This document shows, in pieces, positions 11,771 to 22,711 of a stretch of 64,000 nucleotides of DNA. This stretch comes from Narthecium ossifragum. Its lineage: Eukaryota; Streptophyta; Magnoliopsida; Dioscoreales; Nartheciaceae. The DNA lies in the NCBI GenBank assembly GCA_963920575.1, contig OY986971.1, positions 806,001 through 870,000 of the forward strand, in the 5' to 3' direction. The translations under genes and the position numbers were made by a program. Position 1 is the first letter of the stretch; each line of letters begins with the position of its first letter. A model generated the notes under the pieces. The model did not search any database. It was not told where the DNA came from and worked only from the letters and a program-made list of their open reading frames with translations.

Positions 11771-12645
11771 ATATTTTTTTTGTTTGATTAGGTGAGCCCG
11801 AGAGTTGGTTTACAAAAACCTATCTAAATCTGTGATGTCATCTTCCAATGCCCAATATAGGGGCACTTATGAACGACGACACCAACGAGCTATACCATCG
11901 GCTTTACAATTTTTCGACCTAGGAATGTAGACACATAACACATTTGGCAGCTCCATCATCTTGGCCCACACATCTCGAAGGACAAGCTCCACTCCCGGGG
12001 GACAAATCATGGCATTGCGTATCATATCCACAGCCATACGAGGGTCCGTCTCCAAGACGAATTGTTGGACACCTTTTTCCTTTGCCCAACTCAAATCGTG
12101 TAGAATCGCCAACAGTTCTGCTTTGATAACTGAATCCACCACAACAGGTTTACCCATGGCCCATATGGCGCCATCCTCCCCCTCCACGAATCGCGACCGC
12201 AGCAACGGCAGATCTCTGTGTCGAGTCAAAAGAAGCGTCAACCTGGATGATAGATAGTACAACTCTGCTTCTTTCATCCATCTTCTACCCAAGCCTCCTT
12301 CCCAAAAATTCCTCAGCAAGCCTGCAGGTCTTGTAAGCCAAAGCTCTAACTGGTTCACTCTTACCATCAAACACAATTTTATTTCTATCCTTTCAAATCT
12401 GCCAAATAGCATATGATATAAAGGATTTCTGGACTCTAGTCTCTCCTTGATTAGAAGATCTGATAAGCAAGTCAAGGTAATCGCCCGCATTCCAATTACT
12501 GCTATCACAATCAATGAAGTCCAAAACTGTTTGGAAAACATCTTTAGCATATCTGCAGTCAAACAAAGCATGAGTAATGTTTTCCACCTCACATCCACAA
12601 CGATGACAAAGGGCATCAGATATCATCATCCCTTTCCAAAGCATT
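11771..12645 (-). mobile_element. 5'-truncated LINE (L1-type), minus strand, with target-site duplication
   Basis: On the minus strand the element encodes the C-terminal zinc-finger-RVT region (about 12644-12393; CHRCGCEVENITHALFDC) and then an RNase H-like domain (about 12270-11867; LETDPRMAVDMIR, VYIPRSKNCKADGIAR). The two pieces are in different frames, so at least one frameshift has occurred. The 3' end reads GGGCTCACCTAATCAAAC followed by a short A run on the minus strand. Flanks TCATCAACGTTGTT-C/T-TATAT at 11751-11770 and 12646-12665 match at 19 of 20 bases and are the target-site duplication. The reverse transcriptase core and endonuclease are missing. Not mobile by itself. Confidence 0.88.
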
Positions 12646-12824
12646 TCATCAACGTTGTTTTATATGAAAATATCTTTTTAGCAAAAATTGAGATGTTTCA
12701 GATGGTTCATGCAACGTGCATGCAACCACATTGGACTTTGCCTCATCGCTCAAAGCAACGAGAGGACCACAATACATGAGACTACGACAAGACAAATGCA
12801 AATAGCAAGTCCCACTAGCATTGT
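12646..12824. other. Spacer between two LINE insertions
   Basis: Contains the right target-site copy of the minus-strand LINE (12646-12665) and the left target-site copy of the plus-strand LINE (12807-12824). No coding potential is supported. Confidence 0.6.
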
Positions 12825-15064
12825 GTAGTCAGACCAAAATTCTCCATCATAGTCAATGGCAAGCTTCACGGCAGGTTCAGCTCTCAGTGTGGCTTGAGGC
12901 AGGGAGACCCCTTGTCCTCATATCTTTTTTTAACAGTTCAGGAGGTTCTTTCAAGAATTCTGAAGAATCCATCAACGGGGCTCAAGGGACTAAGGTTCAA
13001 AAGCTCTGACTTCTCTCTATCTCATTTGCTTTATGCTGACGATTGTTTGCTCTTTTCTAATGCTACCTGCTTGGATGCAAGAAGATTGAAGGAGTCTCTG
13101 TTAAGGTTCAAACTTCTTTCGGGCCTTGAAATGAATGTTAGCAAATCCAGCATGCGCTTCTCCCCAACTGTCCCGGCTGAGAGGAAGCACACCATTTGTC
13201 ATATTCTTGGTCTTGCTGAGGCAGAGGGCAGTTGGACTTATCTTGGAGCTCCCCTCTGCTCCGGGAGAGTGACAGCGGCGGATTGTTCAGAAATGATTGA
13301 CAAGATGGTGGCTAAAGTTCTCTCCTGGCAGGGTAGGCACATCTCGGATCCTGGAAGGCTAGTACTCATCAAATCTGTCCTCCAAGCCATCCCTACCTTC
13401 GTCATGCATACATCCCACATTCCTTTGGGAGTTATTAACAAGCTTGATCGTGTTTGCCGCGACTTCTTGTGGAGGGGACGCAGGTCAGGCATCGCCAACA
13501 TAGCTTGGAAGGATGTCTGCTCTCCTAAAGAGATTGGTGGGCTAGGCATTAGAGATCTCAACTCATGGCAGGTGGCCCTTAAAGCAAAACGAGCGGCATC
13601 CTTCCTCGAGCCGGGAATCAATGTTTGGAAAGCACTCGCCAAAGCCAAATATCAATGGCAAGGACCCCTTCCTTCCCCTCATGACTCAGGTTTGGTTTCA
13701 ACCCATTGGAAGCATATATGTTATGCCGCGAACTCTATTAGGAAAAGATTAGTTTGGAATCCAGGCCTTGGAAGCCATCTCAATGTTGTGAATGATGCAT
13801 GGATTTCAGATCTGCCTTTATCTAGATGGCCCACTATGTTTAATGTCTATATTGGATTGGAGAGCATTCAGGTTGGAGATCTTGCAGCTAATGGAGTTTG
13901 GGATGACAATGCTTTACAAAGGTCCTTTCACCCTTCATTGTCAGAAGCAATTAAACGGATAGTGTGTAGCGAGGATGATAGCAGCCGCTGGCCTCTCAGT
14001 GGCTCTGGGTTGGTAACTTCACAATCAGCTTATTTAGCACACACACAGGAAGCAATCCAGCAATCCAAGTATGGCAATGAGGAAGCTTGGAACAATGTAT
14101 GGAGGTCTCCAGGAGGGCCAAGAGTTCGCCATTTCCTTTGGCGAGTCATGCATGAGAAGTTACCGGTGAGAGATAGGCTATGGAGGCTGCATTTGACCTC
14201 AGTGAGAACTTGTCCAAGATGCAACAGAGAGCCTGAGACAGTTGCTCATGCGGTCTTTGGATGCCAGTTCATCTTTGAAGTGTTTTCCTTAATTGCCGAG
14301 AAAGAGGGTCTTCATCTCCCAGCTTGGAACCTTAATGCAGTCTTAGACGCATTGCTAGGAAATGGTTCGAAGACGATGAAAGCATACTTGGGATGCGGTA
14401 TGTGGATGATTTGGAAAGATTGCAACGAGATAGTCTTCAATGCCAGTGGAGATTCTGTTGAGGTTGTTGCCTGCAAGATAAGAAGAATGGTAAAAGAGCA
14501 GTTAGAGCACGCTAAGAGGCCAAGCCATGTTACCTCGCCTAGTCCGTCCCTTGGTGCCTCTTCTTCGCTGGGATCTCATGTGATCCAAACTGATGTTTCT
14601 TATGACCCATTGTCTGGATCTGCTGCAATCGGCTCTGTCGTTTTATCCGCAGATCGGAGAGAGGTTTTGGCTTGGGGTAGGCCGCTGGTTATTGCTTCAG
14701 TCCTAGAAGGTGAGATGAAAGCGATTTTGGAGGGGATGAGAAATGCTAAATTACATGGGCTCAAGAATGTCATAGTTGAGACGGATTCACTCGCCGCAGT
14801 TCATATCCTTAATGGTCTAAGGGTATGGCCTCCAGACTTGGAGCACATTGCTAAGGAGATTTGGTTGCATGCACTCCTTTTTGATTCTGTTCTCTTTTTA
14901 TATATTTCTAGAGAGTGTAACGCGAGAGCCGATAGTGTTGCTCGAGCGTGTCGCAGATCCAGGTTGATGTATAACTGGTCTCGCGAGTCAGGGACTCAGC
15001 TGTTCGGCAGCTAGTTTTGTTGTCATGTTTGGATGTAAATTTTAGCCTGTGGGCTCATCTCATC

Positions 15065-15090
<26 letters not shown>
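12825..15090 (+). mobile_element. 5'-truncated LINE (L1-type), plus strand, with poly(A) tail and 16-18 nt target-site duplication
   Basis: The body ends in a run of A at 15065-15090. The 16-base word GTCCCACTAGCATTGT occurs immediately before the element (12809-12824) and again immediately after the A run (15091-15106). Two more A's at 12807-12808 may also belong to the duplication. Perfect identity of the target-site copies and a long clean A tail indicate a fairly recent insertion. The 5' truncation point lies inside the reverse transcriptase, just before the VNGKLHG motif. Confidence 0.95.
12827..15014 (+). pseudogene. LINE ORF2 remnant: C-terminal reverse transcriptase, zf-RVT and RNase H domains
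   Basis: One uninterrupted reading frame runs from the truncation point to the TAG at 15012-15014. In order it holds RT motifs GLRQGDPLSSYLF and YADD (at about 13032, the polymerase metal site), the thumb region with SWQGR and FLWRG, a zinc finger reading CPRCNREPETVAHAVFGC, and an RNase H-like domain (ETDSLAAVHIL, LYISRECNARADSVARACRR). An intact L1-type ORF2 also has an N-terminal endonuclease and the first half of RT, which are absent. No start codon is required by the element's biology here; the piece is a dead fragment despite its open frame. Confidence 0.93.
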
Positions 15091-15095
<5 letters not shown>

Positions 15096-15106
15096 ACTAG
15101 CATTGT

Positions 15107-16194
15107 AGATGTAGAACAAGATATGTCACAAGTCACTTCCGCTTATACGTCCCTGCAACGACAGATGTTTCGTAGTTTGTTGTTGCTCTGTTTTTGTTTT
15201 TTTTTTAAACCTCCAGACTCAATTTGTCAAAAAAAAAAAAAAAACATAACAGATGCTGAATGACATATCGAATAGGTTCTGTTTGGACATGTGATGTGTT
15301 TTTTAATGACTATGATAAGGTGTGATGTGTTTATAAACTATGGTGATTTTATCCAAGGTTATGACCGGAAAAGTGTTTGGCATATCACATTGATAAGTGT
15401 GGTATAAAAGTACGTTTATACAATTTGTTGTTTGAACCGTGTGTTTAGTTTCAACCGTGGTGTAGTTAAATATTAGTTTTTTCATTCAAAAATTGATTAT
15501 ATTTTTTAAAAATAGAAATTTTTTTTGTTTCTATGATTTTTACACTGCAGTTGAGATAAGGTCAAATGGAAGCACCTATTAATTGCTTTAGTTTTGACAC
15601 GATTTGGACGTGATCCCCGTTAGTTGAAATAATTTTCAAAGCATATTTATTATAAACATGACCGCAGCCGGTCCAAATCTAAACCTAAACATACCCCCAA
15701 AAATGGATACGGACCCTAAAAATCATGCATACAACATAAAAGCAAAAACAATATTGCCGAAACAATTGTAGGATACAATATCCTATCCGAATTTTGATTG
15801 TATTATTTATAGAATAAAGTTTTATGTACGTGGCCACGTGGTATATGCAATGGATATTTCACGTGATCGGTAGTGAGGTACCGACTAATTGATATATTTA
15901 ATTAGTATATATTTGATTAGTAGTGAAGTTTTGACTGATTATTCTAGTTCATCGGTACCTCATTACCGATCGGTATCTCACTACCAACTAGGTGTGTAAT
16001 TTAGATGGTTTCGATCGTATACACAAATCAACGCTGTTATTTATAACGAAATTTATTTTACAGTGACCACTATTTTGCCACGTGGACACAGCTTTGGGTG
16101 GCATCTTCTCTCACCGCTCCCCCAATACTCACAGCCATTTCTTCAAACAATTCCTGTTCCACACTGTGTCTCTCCTGCTGCCCCCGGATCGGAG
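15107..16194. other. Spacer upstream of COQ9
   Basis: AT-rich, no gene seen. A stretch from about 15260 to 15480 (start CTGTTTGGACATG) has the look of a small non-autonomous transposon but I could not pair its ends. A cluster of words such as ATCGGTAGTGAGGTACCGA, ATCGGTACCTCATTACCGAT and CGGTATCTCACTACC lies at about 15868-15990 and makes local inverted repeats; a similar cluster is at 20600-20770. Confidence 0.4.
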
Positions 16195-18846
16195 ATGTTG
16201 GGATCGACGGCCGCACGCCGCCTCCTTTTCGGCGCCATCCGCCGCCGCATATCGGTCGGTCCGCCATCCCTTGTCCGTTTTTCCACCACCGCCGCACCCC
16301 ACCCACCAACACCGCCGCCGCCCCCGCCTTACCCTTCTCAACCTCAACCACCCCTAGATTCGTCACCGCCGCCGCCACCACCACCAGGAATAGTATCAGA
16401 GGCAGCAGGAGAGCAACCAGAGCGAGCCCGCCGGTGGAAGAGGGCGAAGCCGGACTACGCGGAGGAGCAGGCGCGGGTCCTCCGGGTGGCGCTGCCACAC
16501 GTCGTAAGCCTTCGATTTCCTTTTGAAATACTAACAACCTTCAGAATGCTCTCCTCTTAGCTATTTTTAATCTGTTTCATCGCTGCTTCGTTCTCGGATA
16601 TATTAGCGGTACCCACCTTCTATTTTAGCTAGTTCGATTGGTTTTGTTAATGGGTCGCCGTCGTAGTGCGCTCATACTTTCGTATGAATTCTTTTTCTCC
16701 GTTTGATTACACTCCCCTCGTCGTGCTTCTTCGATTGCTTGATTGATGAGCAATGCCCACCTTCTATTTGCTCTCTTCTTAGCTATTTGTGATCGATTTC
16801 TCTTTGCTGAGCTGGTTTTTATTAGCGTTCTATAATGGCTGAGTAGTCTGATGTGGTTTCTTGTGGCAGTGCTCCCGCTTCTAGCTAGATCAATAGAAGT
16901 GCTTCCATTGTCTCTGATTTTAAAGTTCTCCTTTACCAATTAAGTTGATAGGCTGGTGCTTTCTTGTGTAATGTCTTTGCCTAGCCGAGGTTGGGATGGA
17001 GTGAGTCAGCAATGATCGCAGGTGCGAGGGACGCCGGCATTTCTCCATCTATCATTGGGTCTTTCCCCCGAAACGATGCTGCTCTCGTGGAGGTGAATTG
17101 CTTTCACCTGAATCAATTTTTTTAGCTTAGCTATGAGTTTTTAGTTCCATAGCTGCTTTTACCACATTACCATGAGGGTGTTCATCTTTCTGGAAAAAAA
17201 TCAGACTCACAAGATCAGATTTAGGCTTCTTTTTTTTGCGCAGTTACTTCATAGTTTACAAACTCTGTATTGGATTGTATTGTGATAGATGGTTGCTGTT
17301 TCTGATTCAGTTTTTCATGGACGAATGCTTGCAAAGGCTTATGGATAAAGTTGATTCAGGTGATGAGTTCAAGGATTTAATACTCAGTGAACGCCTTTCT
17401 AAGGCTATACGCATTAGGTTGGAAATGCAAGCTCCCTATATATCTAAGTGGCCACAAGCATTAAGCATTCAGGTATGATTATTTGTCCTTTTTCATAAGA
17501 TATGAATTGATTCTACTACATTTTCTGTTGATTTTTTGTTTATTTGCTTTTACAGGCGCAACCAGTGAACCTCCCAACAAGTTTCAAGCAACGGGCCGAG
17601 CTAGTTGATGAATTTTGTCATGCTGCTGGTGACCAGGGCACGGATATTGACTGGTATGTGAAGCGCACGGTAGTTGGTGGTATATACTCAACATCTGAGG
17701 TCTACATGCTCACTGATAATTCACCAGGTTTGTTTATTTCGCTGTCTTCTTAAGAAATTTTGTCTTTCATTGTCATCAGTTATCCTAAGTATTTCAGAAG
17801 GTGGGCAAGGATTGCATCTTTTTGGCTTTGTTACCAAGAGATGTTAATAACAAATAATTTGAGGAAAAATGTGGCTCTCAGGGGCTTCTTTCTTATTATT
17901 CAATGATTAATGATTCATATTGTTTTCTCTCTCTGATCCTACCTTTATGGGGTGATTAAGAGTTCTCGTCTTGTGATCTCATTCCTGTTGTCCAGTCCCC
18001 TGTTGTGTTTTTGTCGGTCCATTATGATAGTAAACATAATTTGTTCATCTTAATTTTTATAACTTTTGAACAATATTTGCTTGCCAAAAATCTACAGTGA
18101 TAAATTTGAATGCTACATTTCTTTGTTGTCTTATTTGGTCATCTTTTGGCATTTGATATGAAACCCTGTAAATGTGTGTCAAAGCTGTATGAACTTCATA
18201 TGGAAATGATTCCTTCAATGGTGGAAAATTTGACAGAGTTCCGCGATACTTGGACGTTCTTGGATCACCGAGTTAAAGACGCCTTTGACCTTCAGAAGGC
18301 TGTTCAGGAGGTAAATTGTTTTCATGACTATTTTCTTTGAGCAAAAAGATGGCTTTCGGTCAGATTAATGAACATCTTAAATTTTAGCTTATAACTTCAT
18401 CCAGACATGGAACCCTGGATGAACCATCCCACCCAAATGGTTTCAAAACTTGCCGGCCCACATTTGCTAACCTATCAGCTATAGAATTAATGCATCCGAG
18501 GCATATGTATCAGACAGAAATTCCTAAGATCTGCATCCCCCTTACTTTATAAAAGCATCTCTCTCCTTTCACAATAGCCATAGAGTGTATCAAACCACCG
18601 TCTTCAGCATTTGTTTCTCCGTATCTTATGAAGAACTTTCAAGCATGATGATCGAAACAATTAAGTACAAGAATTCATGTACTTGCTCATAGTGTTTATT
18701 ACCAGCGATGCTCGCCTAAACCTCGCATTGCATGTGTCTAATACCATTGGAATCTCACTTCGCAGGCTTCATACTTAGCAGAGGCTGTTGGAGCAGGCTT
18801 GGGCAGTTCCATGCAGGGATTCATGAAAGGGCTGTTTCGAGGTTGA
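16195..18846 (+). CDS. COQ9: Ubiquinone biosynthesis protein COQ9, mitochondrial
   Basis: Six exons: 16195-16503, 16985-17092, 17311-17472, 17556-17727, 18237-18310 and 18766-18846. They join to 301 residues with GT-AG introns. COQ9 is a lipid-binding partner of COQ7 in the mitochondrial coenzyme Q synthesis complex. The N-terminus is Arg/Ser/Ala-rich (RRLLFGAIRRRI) like a mitochondrial targeting peptide, followed by a proline-rich linker. Conserved parts seen are LGWSESAMIAGARDAG in exon 2, LKMQAPYI-like RLEMQAPYISKWPQA in exon 3, DIDWYVKRTVVGGIYSTSEVYML in part in exon 4, and DTWTFLDHRVKDAFDL in exon 5. The start is the ATG before the targeting peptide. Intron 5 contains a minus-strand LINE remnant. 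Confidence 0.95.
18375..18660 (-). mobile_element. LINE RNase H remnant in COQ9 intron 5
   Basis: On the minus strand, near 18500-18400, the sequence reads INSIADRLANVGRQVLKPFG, which matches the C-terminal signature of the LINE RNase H domain (the xADxLA block). Upstream on the same strand the reading is interrupted. Ends are approximate; no target-site duplication was found. It lies antisense to COQ9. Confidence 0.6.
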
Positions 18847-19199
18847 TAGCTGCGAAGCATGTCTACTGAAGTTCTCGTAGCAACTCTTCAATTCAATTCT
18901 CTTGTTCTTTCCTCGTTAAAATTCATATGATCTTTTATTGCTTTGTAAATAAGACTCTTTTCCCGCTTCTGTCTTGAAGTTTTAAGAGCATTTCTTCAGC
19001 TAAATCATCCGAAAGCATTGTCTCATTGACTTGATATGTTCCTTACCATGTCATTCGCTGAAACTCTAAGGGCCCGATTGGATCGAGCATATGATAACTT
19101 TACCTGGCGGATAAAGTAAAAGTTATGCAACTATCGAATATAGTTATCTAAAATTTAGAGAAAAGTGTTTGGATGTTGTTAGCCAAAATAATGGCTAAC
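18847..19199. other. 3' flank of COQ9
   Basis: Presumed 3' UTR then spacer. At about 19070 the word GGGCCCGATTGGATCGAGC begins a stretch that looks like the end of a small transposon, but no partner end was found. Confidence 0.3.
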
Positions 19200-19229
19200 T
19201 CATAAATGACGGACACGTAAGCAAAAGAC

Positions 19230-19380
19230 AATTACTAAATGGACGATAACTACATAATCTTATCGATCAAATGAACGATAGAGTCTATCGACTAAATGGA
19301 CGATAAAATATCAACCAAATGAAACGATGGAATCTATCGACCAAAATGGACGATAAAATTTTAACCAAATGGACGATATC
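19230..19380. repeat. Degenerate GGACGATA repeat cluster
   Basis: The word AAATGGACGATAA, or close variants (AATGAACGATAGAG, AATGAAACGATGGAA), recurs about seven times at irregular 25-40 base spacing between about 19230 and 19380, with intervening TATCGACC or ATCAACC words. The last copies meet an inverted form (ATATCGTCCATATGG). Not coding. Confidence 0.6.
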
Positions 19381-19499
19381 GTCCATATGGCACCGTCATT
19401 TAAAGGACTATGGACGATCATCGCCCAAAAGTCACAATTGGACATGTTACTCAATTTTATCGTCCAAAAGCAATTAACACGTGTGCCAAATATGGTTAA

Positions 19500-19830
19500 A
19501 AAACACATGCAGGTATGACGTGGACAAGAAACGATAAGTAAGCCAGCATAATCATGACGTATGCAATGAACGAGAATCAACCACGTGTACTCTCCAAACC
19601 AGACAAGAACGTGGGAGAAGCTGTTACGGAGCAGTTCGCACACGATCTCCTCCTTCCACGCCATCAACCCTCAAGGCGGGAGCAGTTATTCAGTTCCTTA
19701 GTATAAATAGCTTCTCTTCTCTACTGTAAACCCCCCCCCCCCCCCGACAACTTGTAACCTGCTCTTAAGCATGGCTTTCGTTTCTTTTGTACCTGTAATT
19801 TGATTAATAAAGCTTTCAGTTTGATTAATG
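19500..19830 (+). promoter_or_regulatory. Promoter-like block with TATA word and downstream AATAAA (candidate)
   Basis: The block holds ATGACGT words (19511 and 19553), a CACGTG (about 19583), a TATAAATAG at 19702-19710, a 15-C run at 19731-19745 and an AATAAAGC word at about 19806. TGACG elements, a TATA box and a close downstream polyadenylation word together resemble an LTR or a pararetrovirus-type leader region, or a plain promoter. No coding sequence follows. I found no reverse transcriptase or movement-protein-like sequence nearby, so this is an inference from short motifs. Confidence 0.25.
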
Positions 19831-21500
19831 GTGTCTTTTATTGCTTTCTTAGTATAATTTCGATAATGTAGTCGTTTTAATCGTCTTCTCCTCTTTTCTT
19901 TTCTGTTTTGTAGTTTTAGATTAATGGATTTCTTTCCGTTTCCGTTTTCTATCCGTTTCTTTTCCATAGTTTAATTAAGTTAAATTAGTTTGGAGTAAGA
20001 TTAAATTAGTCTTTTAATTACTGTTTTCGTTATTCATGATTGTAGGAGTATTTTAAGATTAATTTAGGTTTAATTAGTTCTTTTTATTGCTTTTCCTACA
20101 GCTTTCTTTACTGTTTTCCATTAGAGTAAGTTATTGCTTTCTTAGATTAAGTTAATCCATAGATTTAAATGCATTTATTAGATTCAGTAATTTAAGTTGA
20201 TCTTTATGCTTTATTTAATTCCGTAATCTTAGATAAATCAAAGCTTTTCTTAGGTTAATTTTGATAATTAGATTATTTAATTAGGTCTAATCTAGATTTC
20301 CATATTACTTGACATCTCTGGTTCATTAATTTGAAAGAGTAGAACTCAACTGCAATCGTTTGATACTTAAGTGTGGAATAGGATTTTGACTTTGACTATT
20401 TGACCGATCAACGGTCGGATTTCCTCTCTAACAGATGTATAAATTGGTTTATGTATATTTATTCTCAATCCAAACGGGTCTAAAACTTGAATTTTTTTAG
20501 ATGCCAATTGCTTATTAAAAGGAGTGTTGATTTGTGTATATGGATATGTAGTATGTGTAATGCACATGCTATTAGTAGTTAAGTATCGATTCTTTCATGT
20601 ATTTCATCGGTAGTCCATTATCGATGGGATAGACAAAGACATCGGTATCTCACTATCGGACAAGATCAAGCAATTAGTAATTGATTATCGATATATTCAA
20701 TTGGTAGCCAACTATTGATTTATTGATTATATTATCGATATGATAGATGAAAGAATCGATATTTGATAATTGATAGGTGACATGTGTATTACATACGGTA
20801 AAGTGTCCATGTAGACGAATCCTTACTCAATTAAAATTTCAACTCACGTCTTATCCGCTAACCACGTCATCAGCAGGGTGAAGTTTCGATTTTACCCTTA
20901 TCTGCTTGTGCTACTGACCTTATTAGTCTATGCTAGTCAAAATCTCAATACTTGAACGCCCAAGGAGCAGGTAGTTCTCCTCCTCTCAGGTATAGTTTAA
21001 CTTCCCCGAAGACCAGAAACGTGACAATCGTTTATAGGTAGGGAATGCGCACAATCTTCTACTTCTGACCAACAATCTAGTCCCAGGTCAGTCACTCCAA
21101 CCAAATAAATCTACTTCGCATTAACGTGGTCATGATACAGCTGTATTCATGGATGGGGGTTATAATTGATTCCTCCTTTAAGTAGCGACGTAATATTGGA
21201 AGCGTCGATCGCGGCGTCAATATCTGCATGCGAAGCGTTAATCACGGCATCAATCTCGACATGCGAAGCGCCGGGATCGAATTGAGAAGGCTACACACAA
21301 GCTCCATCCACTCATTGTTTGACACATGGATGCATTGTTTGGGGTTATATTGTTCCGCGGGATAGATGATAACATTTTCAAACATTTGATGAAGTGGATG
21401 TTGACTTTATGACCTACGCACCTGTACGCCTCTCTTTTCTCACACATATACGTACACGGCAACATTTCTCTTTTCTCTCTTATCTCTTCTCTTTTCTCTT
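19831..21500. other. AT-rich spacer
   Basis: No gene supported. At about 20600-20770 lies a cluster of words like ATCGGTATCTCACTATCGG and ATTATCGATATG that resembles the cluster at 15868-15990. At 21190-21270 a short direct repeat contains GCGTCGATCGCGGCGTCAAT and CGTTAATCACGGCATCAATC. Confidence 0.4.
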
Positions 21501-21506
21501 TGCGAA

Positions 21507-22109
21507 ATTCTCTTTTCTCTTTTCTCTTTTCTCTTTTTGGTGATCTAGTCCACTACTTTTCATGGTTGCATTCAAGTATTTTCTTCACGGTTGCATTTCA
21601 GAATTCTCTTTTCTCTTTTTGGTGATCTAGTCCACTACTTTCACGGTTGCATTCAAGTATTCTCTTTTCTCTTTTTGGTGATCTAGTCCACTACTTTTCA
21701 CGATTGCATTCCAGAATTCTCTTTTCTCTTTTCTTTTTTTGGTGATCTAGTCCACTACTTTTCATGGTTGCATTCCAGAATTCTCTTTTCTTTTTTCTCT
21801 TTTTGGTGATCTAGTCCACTACTTTTCACGGTTGCATTCAAGTATTCTCTTTTCTCTTTACTCTTTTCTCTTTTTGGTGATTTAGTCCACTACTTTTCAC
21901 GATTGCATTCCAGAATTCTCTTTTCTCTTTTTGGTGATCTAGTCCATTACTTTTCACGGTTGCATTCAAGTATTCTCTTTTCTCTTTACTCTTTTTGGTG
22001 ATCTAGTCCACTACTTTTCACGATTGCATTCCAGAATTCTCTTTTCTCTTTTTGGTGATCTAGTCCACTACTTTCACGGTTGCATCCAAGTATTCTCTTT
22101 TCTCTTTTC
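21507..22109. repeat. Minisatellite array with alternating unit types, next to the assembly gap
   Basis: About nine copies of a 55-70 bp unit: a CTCTTTT-rich stretch, then GGTGATCTAGTCCACTAC, then TTTTCACGGTTGCATTC and a short tail. Two unit types differ together at two places: CACGGTTGCATTCAAGTA (type A) and CACGATTGCATTCCAGAA (type B). From about 21605 the order is A, B, B-like, A, B, A, B, A, so the array is mostly built of A-B dimers of about 120-135 bp. Length changes lie in the CTCTTTT part. The array stops about 40 bases before the gap at 22148. Confidence 0.9.
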
Positions 22110-22147
22110 AATGCGGATTCCGACAGCTGCTTCTTACAGCCCATGCT

Positions 22148-22347
22148 NNNNNNNNNNNNNNNNNNNNNNNNNNNNNNNNNNNNNNNNNNNNNNNNNNNNN
22201 NNNNNNNNNNNNNNNNNNNNNNNNNNNNNNNNNNNNNNNNNNNNNNNNNNNNNNNNNNNNNNNNNNNNNNNNNNNNNNNNNNNNNNNNNNNNNNNNNNNN
22301 NNNNNNNNNNNNNNNNNNNNNNNNNNNNNNNNNNNNNNNNNNNNNNN
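22148..22347. other. Assembly gap of 200 N
   Basis: Exactly 200 unknown bases, a round number that suggests a placeholder and not a measured length. It follows a tandem repeat array and precedes an isolated phosphatase exon. Confidence 0.99.
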
Positions 22348-22711
22348 ATACAAACTTAACTCACCAATAAGTTTTCATATCTATGAATGCAAAAATCTCT
22401 TTTAGATGAGCGATTTCTGAAGGTGAAATCGATTTGGGATATTTAATAATCTGAAAATATTAAAGCTGTGAGTATTATTGAAGAAACTTAGTTGGAGCAG
22501 CCGATCTGACACAGGTGTAGATCTGACACAGGTGTAGAGATTGTAGAAGAGAGAACATTGGCAACGAAAAGACAACAGAAACAACTGAGATATACACTGC
22601 ATCACCAAAACACATCCAGAAATCAAACTTCAAATATGAGTCATTGGATGTAAACTTAAATACTTAGTTTAATGGTGTAAGATTAGCAAGTGACTTGAGT
22701 TCTTGGAGCAG

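Noticed and set aside
13238..13648. 136-residue minus-strand ORF
   Set aside because: Antisense to the LINE reverse transcriptase region.
16070..16537. Minus- and plus-strand ORFs over COQ9 exon 1
   Set aside because: Shadows of the proline-rich exon; the COQ9 frame explains conservation and splice sites.
19311..19667. 118-residue minus-strand ORF
   Set aside because: Falls over the GGACGATA repeat cluster and promoter-like block; composition is irregular and no family is seen.
21507..22109. Repeat array considered as a CRISPR-like array
   Set aside because: Units are contiguous tandem copies of one sequence with no unique spacers, in a plant nuclear context.
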